A stretch of DNA of 64,000 nucleotides, from NCBI RefSeq assembly GCF_001436225.1, contig NZ_AYYO01000056.1, positions 62,001-126,000 on the forward strand, given 5' to 3'. The notes under the pieces are model-generated. The model had not been told where the DNA came from. It did not search any database and saw only the letters and a list, made by a program, of their open reading frames with translations. Within the stretch, counting starts at the first letter, position 1. Each line of letters begins with the position of its first letter. This DNA is from Lacticaseibacillus sharpeae JCM 1186 = DSM 20505. Its GTDB lineage: Bacteria > Bacillota > Bacilli > Lactobacillales > Lactobacillaceae. Both the position numbers and the translations under genes were made by a program. Of this stretch, positions 44,927 through 54,348 are shown one piece after another.

Positions 44927-45805
44927 TTATTCAGCTGCGGTGCGTGCTGCGGCCGCGATGGTTTGCTTGAGCAGCATGTTGACTGTCATTGGGCCCACGC
45001 CCCCCGGCACGGGGGTGATGGCGCCGGCGATGGGTGCGACGTTCGCGTAATCGACATCGCCGGTGAGGTGCTTTTTGCCGGCGGCATCAACGTAACGGTT
45101 CATGCCGACGTCGATGATGGTGGCCCCAGGCTTGACCATGTCGGCGGTGATGAGGTTGCGGCGGCCCGTTGCGGCGACGATGATGTCGGCAGTCTGTGTT
45201 GCTGCCTTGAGGTCAGTGGTTTGCGAGTGGGCAATTGTGACGGTGGCCCCACGGTTTAAGAGCATTGCCGCCATCGGCTTGCCGACGATGTTGGAGCGGC
45301 CCACAATCACGGCGTTCTTGCCGGCAACGTCAATGCCGTAGTAATCCAGCAGGGCCATAATGCCCAGAGGCGTGCAGGGGCCGACCGTTGCCTGGCTGTT
45401 CTTTGGCAGAGTCCACAGCCGGCCGGTAGCAGCCAGGGTGAAGCCGTCCACGTCCTTGGCGTCAGCGATGGTGTTGATGATGACGTCCGCGTCGATTTGA
45501 TTTGGCAAGGGCAGCTGGACGATGATGCCATCCACGGCCGGGTCGGCGTTGAGTTGTTGCACCTTAGCCACCACTTCAGCCTGGGAAACATCGGCGTTCA
45601 GACGGATAGTCTCGGACTGCACGCCCACTTCTTCAGCGCGGCGCTGCTTGTTGCGGACGTAGATGGCACTGGCCGGATCATCGCCGACGAGGACGACGGT
45701 CAGGTGTGGCTTGCGGCCCAGCGTAGCGGTGACGTGCGCCGCGTCCGCGGTCAGGCTGGTTGTTAAGGATTCAATTACGGGTTTTGCTTTTAAAATTACG
45801 GTCAT
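44927..45805 (-). CDS. folD: Bifunctional methylene-THF dehydrogenase/cyclohydrolase
   Basis: A 292-residue enzyme that interconverts 5,10-methylene-THF and 10-formyl-THF. Visible are the substrate motif YVRNKQRRAEEVG with its Tyr and Lys, GIIVQLPLP, GPCTPLGIMALL and the NADP-binding VGRSNIVGKP; the end reads TPVPGGVGPMTVNML. ATG 45805 has GGAGG 5 bases upstream. A minus-strand -10 TATAAT is at 45871-45876. Convergent with glyA, its metabolic neighbour. Confidence 0.96.
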   Translation of the reverse strand: MTVILKAKPVIESLTTSLTADAAHVTATLGRKPHLTVVLVGDDPASAIYVRNKQRRAEEVGVQSETIRLNADVSQAEVVAKVQQLNADPAVDGIIVQLPLPNQIDADVIINTIADAKDVDGFTLAATGRLWTLPKNSQATVGPCTPLGIMALLDYYGIDVAGKNAVIVGRSNIVGKPMAAMLLNRGATVTIAHSQTTDLKAATQTADIIVAATGRRNLITADMVKPGATIIDVGMNRYVDAAGKKHLTGDVDYANVAPIAGAITPVPGGVGPMTVNMLLKQTIAAAARTAAE

Positions 45806-46025
45806 GGTAACCTCCAGTGATAACGCCCGGCTTGGGTTATGGACACGGACGGATTAATGAATCTTACTTTATTATAGTGGACTGCGGCCCGCGATAATAG
45901 GTATATCAGTTAACTGTGATGCGTTATAGGCAGCGGGTAGAACTTAGCCAACTATATAACAGCAGTTATCTATGTAAACCAGTGGACAAGTGCGCCAAGC
46001 AAGCGCATACTTTTTCTAATATCGT

Positions 46026-46068
46026 GTGCAGTTTATGCACTGAGGTGGCGGATGTTGGGGTTTCCGCC
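46026..46068 (+). promoter_or_regulatory. Two leader hairpins before an ABC exporter
   Basis: GTGCA-GTTTA-TGCAC (46026-46040) and GGCGGA (46047-46052) with TCCGCC (46063-46068) lie just before the ribosome site of the ATPase gene. There is no T-run, so they are not terminators. The rest of the 284-base gap shows only a CAGTTAACTG palindrome (45907-45916). Confidence 0.4.
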
Positions 46069-46089
46069 GGGTATGCAAGGAGGATTATT

Positions 46090-46911
46090 ATGGAGCAATA
46101 TGCAATTGAGCTGGATGGCATTGCCAAGTCGTTTGCCGGCAAGCAAGTTTTGCGGGACGTGAACTTAAAAATCGCGCCGGGGACGATTGTGGGGTACATC
46201 GGGCAGAACGGGGCCGGGAAGAGTACCACGGTCAAAATCATTCTGGGTCTGCTCGACCAGGACGCGGGGACGGTCTCGATTTTCGGCCGCGCCGTCGACC
46301 GGGATGACCCAATGTACAAGCGCCGCATCGGTTACGTGCCAGAAGGGGCCGACCTGTTCGAGGCGTTGACCGCCCGCGAATACTTGCAGTTGGTGGGGCA
46401 GCTGTACGGGTTGCCTGAAAGTGAGGCGGACTACAAAGCACAGCAACTGGCCGAGATTGTCGGGCTGGGTGCCGCCTTCGACCGCCGGATTGCCTCCTAT
46501 TCCAAGGGGATGCGCCAGCTGGTGCTGATTATCGCCAGTCTGTTGCACGACCCTGACATTCTGTTCTGGGACGAACCGCTGAACGGGCTGGATGCCAACG
46601 CGGTGCTGGTGGTAGAAGAAATCCTGCAGGAGTTACGCAACCGCGGCAAAACGATTTTTTACTCCAGTCACATCATGGACGTGGTGCAAAAACTCTCGGA
46701 CCGGATTATCCTGCTGAATGCCGGGACGGTGGTTGCAGATGGCCCGTTCAATCAGTTGGCGGCGAGCCCGGACACCAGTCTGCAACAGCTGTTCAACGAA
46801 ATGACTGGATTTGCGGAGCACGGCGAGAAGGCCAAAGCGTTCGTCGACATCGTGATGGGAGGTGCTGATGATGAAAATGCTCAAGCCGATGCAGAATCAG
46901 ACTCCGAGTGA
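46090..46911 (+). CDS. ABC transporter ATPase (exporter type)
   Basis: A 273-residue ATPase. Walker A is GQNGAGKST, Walker B ILFWDEPLNGLDANA and the switch His is in YSSHIMDVV. The signature is YSKGMRQ, the form common in ABC-2-type exporters. The acidic C-terminal tail (GGADDENAQADAESDSE) is unusual. ATG 46090 has AGGAGG upstream; the open frame to 45916 is unsupported. It overlaps its permease gene by 44 bases. Substrate unknown. Confidence 0.85.
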   Translation: MEQYAIELDGIAKSFAGKQVLRDVNLKIAPGTIVGYIGQNGAGKSTTVKIILGLLDQDAGTVSIFGRAVDRDDPMYKRRIGYVPEGADLFEALTAREYLQLVGQLYGLPESEADYKAQQLAEIVGLGAAFDRRIASYSKGMRQLVLIIASLLHDPDILFWDEPLNGLDANAVLVVEEILQELRNRGKTIFYSSHIMDVVQKLSDRIILLNAGTVVADGPFNQLAASPDTSLQQLFNEMTGFAEHGEKAKAFVDIVMGGADDENAQADAESDSE

Positions 46912-48589
46912 TTACGAATCTAGCGGGGAGGCCATGCCCCAGGTAATGGCCGTTCTCGACCGGTTTCAGGGCGTCATCACGCGCCTCGGGATTGACTACG
47001 CGCAGTACCGCCTGATTGTCGGCGTGAAGCTCAAGCTGGCAAATCGCGAACACGTAGGCCTGGGTGCCACCGTGAACACCAACAAACCGGCACAGCACCC
47101 CTTGCGCACCTCATTTTTGCTGTACCTAGTCATTGGGGTGCTGTTTGCAGTCTACCTGGTCAGTGGGCCGGTGTTCTACATGCTATCGGCGTACTTCGGC
47201 ATCCTGTTTGTCATGACCTTCCTCAGCATGCTGACGAGTTTTTCGGGGATGATGCTGGATCCGCACGACCACCCGATATTCACCGTCCGCGGCGTCAGCA
47301 ACCGCACCCTCAATGCGGCGCGGCTGACGGTGGTGGGGATGTACCTGCTGCTCACCGTGGCGGCGCTTGGGTTACCAGGACTCGTGCCGATTTTCATCCG
47401 CTTTGGCATATTGGCGTTTCTCGGGCAATTGGTGGCCGTCTTACTGCTGGCGCTCTTTTCCTTCACCCTCGCGCTGTTCTTGTACCTGGTTGTGCTCCGC
47501 TACTTCGACGGTGAACGGCTCAAGAACATTCTGAACATCGTCCAGATTGCGATGATGATTGGCATCTACGTGGGCAGCCAGATTTTACCACGGGTCAGCA
47601 CGAACATGCTGCTGACCTCGGACGTGACGCCGCGTTTTATCTGGTACTACATTTTGGTTGTCCCGATGTGGTTTGCCGGTTTGCCGCTCCTGGCCATGGG
47701 CAAGGTGACGCTACTTAGCGTATTGATGAGCGTCATGGCGGTGCTAGTGACGGTCGTTTTGACCGGCGTGTACGCCAAGAATGCGGGTAATTTCGAACAG
47801 TATTTGGAAAAACTCAACAATTCAAACGGCACGCGGCACAAGCAAGGCTGGTACTTCCGGTTGACGCAAAAGCTGTTCGCCCGCTCGCAGGCGGAACGCA
47901 CTTACTTCGACTTCGGTTGGTCAATTATCCGGGAAGAGCGCGAGTTCAAATTGCGTGTGTACCCGCAGCTGGCGTACGGGATGATTATTCCGATTATCCT
48001 ACTCTTCTCCTTTGTTTCCATTGGGGATGCTTTGGGCAATTCGCTGGAGCTGATACGCAAGTTTGCACCGTACATGTTGCTCGGGCTGTTCATGGGCATT
48101 CCCTTTGGCCTGTGGAGTCTGAACTTCTCCGCCCAGCCCTTAGCCATGCGTCTATTCCAGCGGGTCCCTCTGCAGCAGCACGGATTGCTGCTGCGCGGAA
48201 TTATCAACGCGATGTTTGCGCGAATTTGCTTGCCACTCATGCTGTTTTTGCTGGTTATTTTCAGTGCGGTTGGCGGGGTTAAAGGCTTTTTGACCTCAGT
48301 GGCGATGATTGTGCTCATGTACGCGTTGACGATAACTTTCGGCCGGATGATGTTCGGCGCCGATTTGCCGTTCAGTCAGGAGTTCAGCCCCACCAATAAG
48401 GGCGGCACGGCCAAAATCCAGTGGCTGCAGATGGGCATTATGCTGGGCGTCATGGTTATTGCCGTTGCCGGCGGGTTCCTGAACTCGCTCATCTATGCCG
48501 GGGCCTGGGCCGTCATCGGTGTGGTGCTCATTGTCATCATGGGCAGTGGCTATAAAAATGGGGTCCACTTCGACGTGCGGCGGGTGTAA
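46868..48589 (+). CDS. ABC-2-type exporter permease
   Basis: A 573-residue membrane protein with about 12 hydrophobic segments in two clusters (residues about 85-270 and 365-565). They are separated by a cytosolic stretch of charged residues (NNSNGTRHKQGWYFRLTQKLFARSQAERTYFDFGWSIIREERE). The N-terminal 70 residues are soluble. This two-halved layout is that of large single-chain export permeases partnered with one ATPase. ATG 46868 and 46871 are both possible after GGGAGG (46857-46862). Substrate unknown. Confidence 0.75.
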   Translation: MMKMLKPMQNQTPSDYESSGEAMPQVMAVLDRFQGVITRLGIDYAQYRLIVGVKLKLANREHVGLGATVNTNKPAQHPLRTSFLLYLVIGVLFAVYLVSGPVFYMLSAYFGILFVMTFLSMLTSFSGMMLDPHDHPIFTVRGVSNRTLNAARLTVVGMYLLLTVAALGLPGLVPIFIRFGILAFLGQLVAVLLLALFSFTLALFLYLVVLRYFDGERLKNILNIVQIAMMIGIYVGSQILPRVSTNMLLTSDVTPRFIWYYILVVPMWFAGLPLLAMGKVTLLSVLMSVMAVLVTVVLTGVYAKNAGNFEQYLEKLNNSNGTRHKQGWYFRLTQKLFARSQAERTYFDFGWSIIREEREFKLRVYPQLAYGMIIPIILLFSFVSIGDALGNSLELIRKFAPYMLLGLFMGIPFGLWSLNFSAQPLAMRLFQRVPLQQHGLLLRGIINAMFARICLPLMLFLLVIFSAVGGVKGFLTSVAMIVLMYALTITFGRMMFGADLPFSQEFSPTNKGGTAKIQWLQMGIMLGVMVIAVAGGFLNSLIYAGAWAVIGVVLIVIMGSGYKNGVHFDVRRV

Positions 48590-48618
48590 TTCAATTTGCA
48601 CTAACCACCGGTAAAAAG

Positions 48619-48664
48619 AAAACCGCGGCAACTCAACGACCAATTGTTGAGTTACCGCGGTTTT
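48619..48664 (+). terminator. Terminator after the exporter permease
   Basis: AAAACCGCGG with CCGCGGTTTT and an inner AACTCAAC/GTTGAGTT stem, one mismatch between them. Confidence 0.9.
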
Positions 48665-48718
48665 AGGTTGCTGGCGTTGTGGTGGCACCGGGGCACCGTT
48701 ATTAATTCTGCCAGCCAC

Positions 48719-48752
48719 AAAAATCCCCCGTAGCATTCGGCTGCGGGGGATT
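48719..48752 (-). terminator. Terminator after the OAH sulfhydrylase gene
   Basis: AATCCCCCG (48722-48730) with CGGGGGATT (48744-48752); the minus strand ends in TTTTTG. Confidence 0.85.
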
Positions 48753-48763
48753 CTTACATATAC

Positions 48764-50047
48764 TTAAATCTGATCCAATGCCTGCTGCAGGTCTTCCAGG
48801 ATGTCGTCGATGTTTTCAATCCCGACGGAGATCCGGATGAGGTCTGGGGTGATGCCGGCGGTCTTCAGCTGCTCGTCCGACAACTGGGCGTGCGTCGTGG
48901 ACTTCGGGTGAATAATCAGGCTCTTGGCGTCCCCAACGTTAGCGAGGAGGCTGAACAGCTTGAGGTGGTTAATCAGCTTAACTGCGCCTTCTTCACCGGA
49001 CTTGAGGCCGAACGTGAAGATTGAACCCGCACCTTTCGGGAAGTACTTCTTAGCCAGGTCCTTGTACTTGGAGTCGGCCGTTTCGGGGTAGGAAACCCAG
49101 GCAACCTTGTCGTTGTTTTCGAGGAATTCCACTACCTTGCGGGCGTTAGCGACGTGGCGTTCAACGCGCAGCGACAAAGTTTCCAGTCCCTGTTCCAGCA
49201 GCCATGCGGACTGTGGGGCGAGCGTGGCGCCGGTGTCGCGCAGGTGTTCAGCGCGAATCTTGGTGGTGAAGGCCGCACTGCCGAGGTCCTGCCACACAAT
49301 GCCGTTGTAGGATGGGACTGGGGTGGTGAAGCCAGGGTAACGGCCACTAGCAGCGTAGTCGAAGTCACCCTTTTCAATCACGAGACCGCCCAGGGTGGCA
49401 CCGTGACCGCCGATGAACTTAGTCGCGGAGTGAACCACCACGTCAACCCCGTGGTCGAATGGCCGGATGAGGTATGGTGTTGCGAAGGTAGAGTCGACGA
49501 TGGACAGAATTCCGTGCTTCTTGGCAATGGCGCTCACCGCGTCGAAGTCGACGATGTTGATGGCCGGGTTGCCGAGTGATTCATAGAAGATTGCCTTAGT
49601 GTTGTCCTGGATGGCCGCTTCGAAGTTCGCCGGGTCGTCGGGATCAACGAAGGTTACGTCGATGCCAAGATGCTTGAACGTTTCGGAGAACAGTTCGTAC
49701 GTCCCGCCGTAGATGGTGCTGGCACTGACGATGTGGTCGCCGGAACCGACCACGTTGAGCAGCGCCGCGGTCACGGCCGCAGCCCCGGAAGCCAGGGAGA
49801 TTGCGGCGGTCCCGCCTTCAAGTGCCGCAATGCGGGCTTCAAGGGCGGCGTTCGTGGAGTTAGTCAGACGGCCGTAAATGTTACCGGCATCGCGCAGGGC
49901 GAAGCGGTCGGCGGCCTGCTTGGCGTCCTTGAAGACGAACGCCGCGGTCTGGTAGATTGGCGTTACGCGGGCGCCAGTTGCGGGGTCAGGTTGTTCCTGG
50001 CCGGCGTGGAGTTGCAAGGTTTCAAAACGGTAATTGGATTCTGTCAT
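48764..50047 (-). CDS. metY: O-acetylhomoserine aminocarboxypropyltransferase (sulfhydrylase)
   Basis: A 427-residue PLP enzyme of the Cys/Met-metabolism class that makes homocysteine (or methionine) from O-acetylhomoserine and sulfide (or methanethiol). The PLP-lysine motif is [18 protein letters not shown]. The start region [34 protein letters not shown] and [25 protein letters not shown] are typical of MetY. ATG 50047 follows AAGGAAAAATCAC. Downstream of the methionine synthase-like gene on the same strand, separated by a 278-base structured gap. Confidence 0.93.
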   Translation of the reverse strand: MTESNYRFETLQLHAGQEQPDPATGARVTPIYQTAAFVFKDAKQAADRFALRDAGNIYGRLTNSTNAALEARIAALEGGTAAISLASGAAAVTAALLNVVGSGDHIVSASTIYGGTYELFSETFKHLGIDVTFVDPDDPANFEAAIQDNTKAIFYESLGNPAINIVDFDAVSAIAKKHGILSIVDSTFATPYLIRPFDHGVDVVVHSATKFIGGHGATLGGLVIEKGDFDYAASGRYPGFTTPVPSYNGIVWQDLGSAAFTTKIRAEHLRDTGATLAPQSAWLLEQGLETLSLRVERHVANARKVVEFLENNDKVAWVSYPETADSKYKDLAKKYFPKGAGSIFTFGLKSGEEGAVKLINHLKLFSLLANVGDAKSLIIHPKSTTHAQLSDEQLKTAGITPDLIRISVGIENIDDILEDLQQALDQI

Positions 50048-50097
50048 GTGATTTTTCCTTCCTAGGACAAATGATTTTGCGGTGCTGTGGTTGACTA

Positions 50098-50288
50098 ACA
50101 CTAAGCACGCGGTGTGCCAGGGGGCCCGCGGTGGCGCCGAATTACTTAGTGTCGGGTTTGATTAATTGCAGGCTGACTGCGCAATCAGTCTACATAACTG
50201 CCAATTCATGAATGTTGGTGCGGTTAGTGTGGCTAACCTGCCCATGGACGTACCCACACACAGCTGCGCCCATGGGCAGAGTAGCCAC
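50098..50288 (-). promoter_or_regulatory. Structured gap before metY
   Basis: Two elements read on the minus strand. One is a 60-base hairpin: GTGGCTA (50229-50235) and CTGCCCATG (50238-50246) pair with CATGGGCAG (50271-50279) and TAGCCAC (50282-50288), with AC/AG between them. The other is a closed domain: ACACTAAG (50098-50105) with CTTAGTGT (50145-50152), containing GC-rich arms. No T-run follows the first on either strand. Neither matches a T-box or a SAM riboswitch I know. Confidence 0.5.
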
Positions 50289-50325
50289 GCTGCTCTGCGA
50301 ATACTTTAGTTAGTTGGTGCTGGGA

Positions 50326-51441
50326 TTAACCCCATACCTCTTCGCTGATTTCGCGGATGAGGTTCAACTTGGCGAACTCGTCGGCTTCGGTCAGTTCGTT
50401 ACCTTCTTCGGTAGAAGAGAAGCCGCACTGGGTGGAAAGGGCGAGGTTGCTCAGGGGCACGTACTTCGTGGCTTCAGTGATGCGGGCCTTGACCGCGTCC
50501 TTGGCTTCCAATTCAGGGAACTTGCTGGTGACCAGGCCAAGGACGATTTCTACGTTGTCGCGGCCGTTCCAAATCTGCTGCAGTGGTTCGAAGTCCCCGG
50601 AACGCTGATTGTCGTATTCCAAGAAGAAGGCGTCGTAGTTCAACTGGCCGAGGTAAGCGGCAACGGGTGCGTACGAACCTTCGAACAGGTAGGTGGACTT
50701 GAAGTTCCCGCGGCAGATGTGGGTGGATACCTTCAAATCATCTGGCAGGTCAGCGAGCACCTTGTTGACGACGTACACGATGTCCTCAGCAATCTGGGCG
50801 TACTTGGTGAATTCCGTTGGGTCGTCCTGGTTCTCGGTGAGCCGGGCGATGAGGAATGCCCAAGTGGTGTCGTCGAGCTGGATGTAGCGGGCACCGCGGG
50901 CGTAGAACTGGAGCAAGGTGTCGTGGTAGGCCTGCGCCAAGTCGTTCAGGTAAGCGCCCCAGGTCGCGTAGAACTTGTGCCAGTTATCGGACCGGTTGTC
51001 ACGGAAGAACATGCTTGGAGATGGGATCGTCACCTTGGGTTCCACGCCAGCAGGCAGGATGGACTTCAGGAAATCAAAGTCGGCGTAGAATGGGTGGTTT
51101 GGGTTGGCTGCAATCTTGCCGACGAGTTCAACGTTGTCGGTCCGGGTCTTGCTGCCGTGGAACTTGTAGGATGCGTGGTAGTCGAACTTCGCGGCACCGG
51201 TCAGGTTCCAGAGAAAATCGAGGTGCCACCAAGAACGGTTGAATTCACCGTCCGTGATGCCGTGCAGGCCGGCGGCGACTTCCTTAGCGACAACGGCTTC
51301 GATCGCGGTGTGCTTGATGTCGGTCAATTGCTGCTCGGTGATGTCACCGGCGGCGAAATCTTTATGGGCGGCCTTCAGTGCTGCTGGGCGCAGGTAAGAG
51401 CCAACTTGGTCGAATTTGTAGGTAAGCTTCTGTTTGGTCAT
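50326..51441 (-). CDS. Cobalamin-independent methionine synthase-family protein (YxjG/YxjH-like)
   Basis: A 371-residue protein equal to the catalytic C-terminal half of MetE. It transfers a methyl group to homocysteine, probably from methyl-THF or another donor. The zinc ligands are visible: His and Cys in STHICRGN, Glu in FFLEYDNQRSG and Cys in LSTQCGF. The VGSYLRPAALKAA start and TDGEFNRSWWHLDF are typical of the short YxjG/YxjH group. ATG 51441 has AGGAG 9 bases upstream. A T-box leader precedes it, consistent with methionine-starvation control. Confidence 0.9.
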   Translation of the reverse strand: MTKQKLTYKFDQVGSYLRPAALKAAHKDFAAGDITEQQLTDIKHTAIEAVVAKEVAAGLHGITDGEFNRSWWHLDFLWNLTGAAKFDYHASYKFHGSKTRTDNVELVGKIAANPNHPFYADFDFLKSILPAGVEPKVTIPSPSMFFRDNRSDNWHKFYATWGAYLNDLAQAYHDTLLQFYARGARYIQLDDTTWAFLIARLTENQDDPTEFTKYAQIAEDIVYVVNKVLADLPDDLKVSTHICRGNFKSTYLFEGSYAPVAAYLGQLNYDAFFLEYDNQRSGDFEPLQQIWNGRDNVEIVLGLVTSKFPELEAKDAVKARITEATKYVPLSNLALSTQCGFSSTEEGNELTEADEFAKLNLIREISEEVWG

Positions 51442-51507
51442 AATGTCAAACTCCTTTTGTGAATGTGTGTGGGTTACTACAATATGTGCAATCAGGGGCG
51501 TGGAAAC

Positions 51508-51760
51508 AAAAAAAGTCCCGGAGAACACAATTCGTGTTCTCCGGGACGATTACTCGTGTTACCACCCGTTTTTTGGTTAGCATCACTACTAGCCACTCGT
51601 TAGGTACGGCGTCAGTCTTCATGACGCGATACCTTAGCGCGTTAACGGGCGCTCCCGGAAGTCGCTAACCGCAGCTCGCAACTACTATGGCTCCAGAACC
51701 ATTTTCCTCCGGGGGTAGTGGCTGACTCGCACCAACGTCAGCTCTCTGGGCACGTACCCG
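51508..51760 (-). promoter_or_regulatory. T-box leader (probably methionine)
   Basis: On the minus strand, the T-box sequence is a close match (GGGTGGTAACACG, within 51558-51579). It is followed by a terminator of 14 or more pairs (51515-51547, GTCCCGGAGAACAC and complement) and a T-run (51508-51514). Upstream is stem I, starting near AGAGAG (51742-51747). An AUG triplet at 51700-51702 is a possible specifier, in keeping with the methionine gene downstream; I could not fold the whole stem to prove it. Confidence 0.85.
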
Positions 51761-51797
51761 AAGTACTTATTCTTTCATTGCCATCTGATTGACGCTA

Positions 51798-51826
51798 GCT
51801 TAACCCCGAACTCTAATGCTTGTCAA
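51798..51826 (-). promoter_or_regulatory. Promoter of the T-box transcript
   Basis: On the minus strand TTGACA (51821-51826), 17-bp spacer, TTAAGC (51798-51803). The stretch 51827-52013 between this and the next promoter shows nothing else I can name. Confidence 0.55.
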
Positions 51827-52013
51827 CGATATTTTTCCAAAAAACGCAATTATTTTGATTTAAAAACAGCGCTGGGACTGAACAATATCCAGCTGCGGCG
51901 CCGTAATGGTCCCAATTTCTCCGGCAAAACAGGCTACAAGCCGCTTGCTGAAAATAACGTCCGGAAAAATTACGGCTGACCTAACTTCTAGTCCGAAAAT
52001 CGCCGGGGATATT

Positions 52014-52022
52014 TGCTATAAT
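52014..52022 (+). promoter_or_regulatory. Extended -10 promoter of the DtxR-type gene
   Basis: TG-C-TATAAT (52014-52022), 30 bases before the start codon; no clear -35. Confidence 0.6.
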
Positions 52023-52051
52023 GTAATCCGTAGACAAAAGTGAGGGAAAAA

Positions 52052-52720
52052 ATGACTCCGAATAAAGAGGACTATCTCAAGATTATTTTGGAATTGGGCG
52101 GCGACACGCGCAAGGTCAGCAACAAGCAAATCGTTGCGAGCCTGAACGTGTCCGCGGCTTCGGTCAGTGAGATGGTCACCAAGCTCGTTAAACAAGAGTA
52201 CGTGACCCACACACTTTACCAAGGGATTCAGCTAACCGAGAAGGGCATTATCAGTGCCGCCAAGCTGGTGCGGAACCATCGGCTTTGGGAAGTGTTCCTA
52301 ATGAAGCAGCTAATGTACCCCTACGACGCATTGCATAAGGAAGCAGAAGCGCTGGAACACGCGACGACCGATGATCTGGCCAACCGCCTCGATTATTTAC
52401 TGAAACACCCTGAATTTTGCCCGCATGGGGGCGTGATTCCGGACACCAACGGGCACTACACTAAGCAAAGCACGGTGACCCTGGCGTCCCTTGCAGTGGG
52501 CGATAAAGCTACGGTGGAGCGGGTGATTGACGAAACGGCGCTGCTGGATTACCTGAGCGTGCTCGACGTGAAGATTGGCGATGCACTCTTTGTCGTTGCC
52601 GCCACGCCGAAGCAATTGACGCTGCGCAACTCCCGCACCAAGCAAGTTTTGACCATGCAGGCGGACAACGCGACGAATGTGTTTGTGAACAGCATCAAAC
52701 ATGTTGGTACAATTATTTAG
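52052..52720 (+). CDS. DtxR/MntR-family metal-dependent regulator
   Basis: A 222-residue iron/manganese-responsive repressor. The N-terminal winged helix is MTPNKEDYLKIILELGG...SNKQIVASLNVSAASVSEMVTKLVKQEYV. The dimerisation/metal domain has LVRNHRLWEVFLMKQL and HKEAEALEHATTDDLANRLD, with His/Glu ligands, and PEFCPHGGVIP. A C-terminal FeoA/SH3-like domain follows (residues about 145-222). ATG 52052 follows GAGGG. No metal transporter is adjacent, so its targets lie elsewhere. Confidence 0.9.
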   Translation: MTPNKEDYLKIILELGGDTRKVSNKQIVASLNVSAASVSEMVTKLVKQEYVTHTLYQGIQLTEKGIISAAKLVRNHRLWEVFLMKQLMYPYDALHKEAEALEHATTDDLANRLDYLLKHPEFCPHGGVIPDTNGHYTKQSTVTLASLAVGDKATVERVIDETALLDYLSVLDVKIGDALFVVAATPKQLTLRNSRTKQVLTMQADNATNVFVNSIKHVGTII

Positions 52721-52769
52721 TAGCACCACTTAACTGACGACGAGGAATGTGATTGAGAAAGGCAACATG

Positions 52770-54245
52770 ATGGCTAAAGAACAAGCAAGTATCATTACGA
52801 TTTTTGGTGGCTCTGGTGACTTGGCGCGGCGCAAACTGTACCCGGCACTGTACCAGCTGTACCACCGGGGCTTTTTGGGTGAACACTTTGCTGTCATCGG
52901 GACGGCGCGGCGCCCATGGAGCGATGACTTCTACCGCGACATTGTGCGCACCAGCCTGCAGGGTGAACCCAACACTGACGACCGGTCCGTGAAGCACTTC
53001 GCCGACCATTTCTACTACCAGAGCCATGACGTGACCGACGCGGAGCATTACGTCACGCTGAAGAAACTGGCGGCTAAGCTCGACGCGGACTATGAAGCAG
53101 AGGGCAACCGGCTGTTCTACATGGCGATGGCGCCCCGGTTCTTCGGGACGATTGCCAGTCACATCCGCAGCGAGAATCTGCTTTCTGAAACTGGCTACAA
53201 CCGGCTGATTATCGAGAAGCCATTTGGTCGTGACTTCGCCAGCGCTAAGGAGCTCAACGATTCCATTAGTGCGGCCTTCACGGAAAACCAGATCTACCGG
53301 ATTGACCACTACCTGGGCAAGGAAATGGTGCAGGGCCTGCTTGCACTGCGGTTCACGAACCCGCTGCTGACGCCAATCTGGAACAAGGATTACATCAGTG
53401 ACGTGCAGATCACTTTGGCCGAAAAGGTCGGGGTGGAAGAACGCGCGGGCTATTACGAAACTGCCGGTGCACTGCGGGACATGGTCCAGAACCACATTAT
53501 GCAGCTGATTGCCTACGTTGCAATGGAACAACCGGCAACCTTCACCCCCGCAGCCGTCCACGCGGCCAAGAACAAGTTGTTCACCCACCTGCCCGTATTG
53601 ACACCGGAGCAGGCAAAACGCGATTGGGTCCGTGGCCAGTACAGTGCTTCCCCGAGCCAACTTGGCTACCGCAACGAGGACAACGTTGACCCCGAATCCA
53701 TGACCGAAACCTACGTGGCCGGCCGGATTGAACTGGATGATCCGCGCTGGGCGGGTGTGCCATTCTTCGTCCGGACCGGGAAGCGCCTGCCTGCTAAGAG
53801 CACGCAGATTAGCATCAACTTCCGGCCACTCGAACACAACATCTTCGACACCGTGGGCTGCAACAACGCCCGCGTGAACCGGCTCACCGTCTTCATCGAG
53901 CCGCAGCAAGGCTACACGCTGACGCTAAACGGCAAGACGCTGGGGGCCAGCTACGAGCTGGAACAAAATGCCTTGAGTTTCGTGCACAACCAGGATGAAA
54001 TCAATGGTGCGCCCGAAGCCTACGAACGGCTGATTGGCGATGCACTGGCCGGGGACCAGACCAACTTCACACGCTGGGCGGAACAAGAACACACCTGGAA
54101 CTACATTGATGTGATTCGCAATGTTTGGGACAACAGCACGGACCTGCCAATGTACACGGCCGGTACGCCGGGACCCGCGGAGGGGGACGCACTCCTCAGC
54201 CGTGACGGGTTCGCGTGGGCCGAAGACTTCGGTTTGCAAAAATAA
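52770..54245 (+). CDS. zwf: Glucose-6-phosphate 1-dehydrogenase
   Basis: A 491-residue enzyme opening the oxidative pentose-phosphate (phosphoketolase) route, making NADPH and 6-phosphogluconolactone. The coenzyme motif is FGGSGDLARRKLYPALY, the substrate motif RIDHYLGKEMVQ and the third signature KPFG. ATG 52770 sits 7 bases after AAAGG; ATG 52767 is adjacent. Monocistronic, closed by a terminator. Confidence 0.95.
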   Translation: MAKEQASIITIFGGSGDLARRKLYPALYQLYHRGFLGEHFAVIGTARRPWSDDFYRDIVRTSLQGEPNTDDRSVKHFADHFYYQSHDVTDAEHYVTLKKLAAKLDADYEAEGNRLFYMAMAPRFFGTIASHIRSENLLSETGYNRLIIEKPFGRDFASAKELNDSISAAFTENQIYRIDHYLGKEMVQGLLALRFTNPLLTPIWNKDYISDVQITLAEKVGVEERAGYYETAGALRDMVQNHIMQLIAYVAMEQPATFTPAAVHAAKNKLFTHLPVLTPEQAKRDWVRGQYSASPSQLGYRNEDNVDPESMTETYVAGRIELDDPRWAGVPFFVRTGKRLPAKSTQISINFRPLEHNIFDTVGCNNARVNRLTVFIEPQQGYTLTLNGKTLGASYELEQNALSFVHNQDEINGAPEAYERLIGDALAGDQTNFTRWAEQEHTWNYIDVIRNVWDNSTDLPMYTAGTPGPAEGDALLSRDGFAWAEDFGLQK

Positions 54246-54253
54246 ATTAATCC

Positions 54254-54292
54254 ATTCCGGTTGTTGCTTTTAGCTGCAATCGGGATTTTTTT
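54254..54292 (+). terminator. Terminator after zwf
   Basis: ATTCCGGTTG (54254-54263) with CAATCGGGAT (54277-54286), two wobble pairs, then seven T. Confidence 0.85.
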
Positions 54293-54348
54293 GCCCTTTT
54301 TTCTGGCCGCGCGGTACAATACGGGCAAAGCAGTGTGGAGGTAGGCAG

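Noticed and set aside
48673-48720. T-box-like GGTGGCACCG stretch after the ABC exporter permease
   Set aside because: It is not followed by a plus-strand gene, and the next hairpin is the terminator of the minus-strand metY gene. No stem I is visible. Chance resemblance or a remnant.
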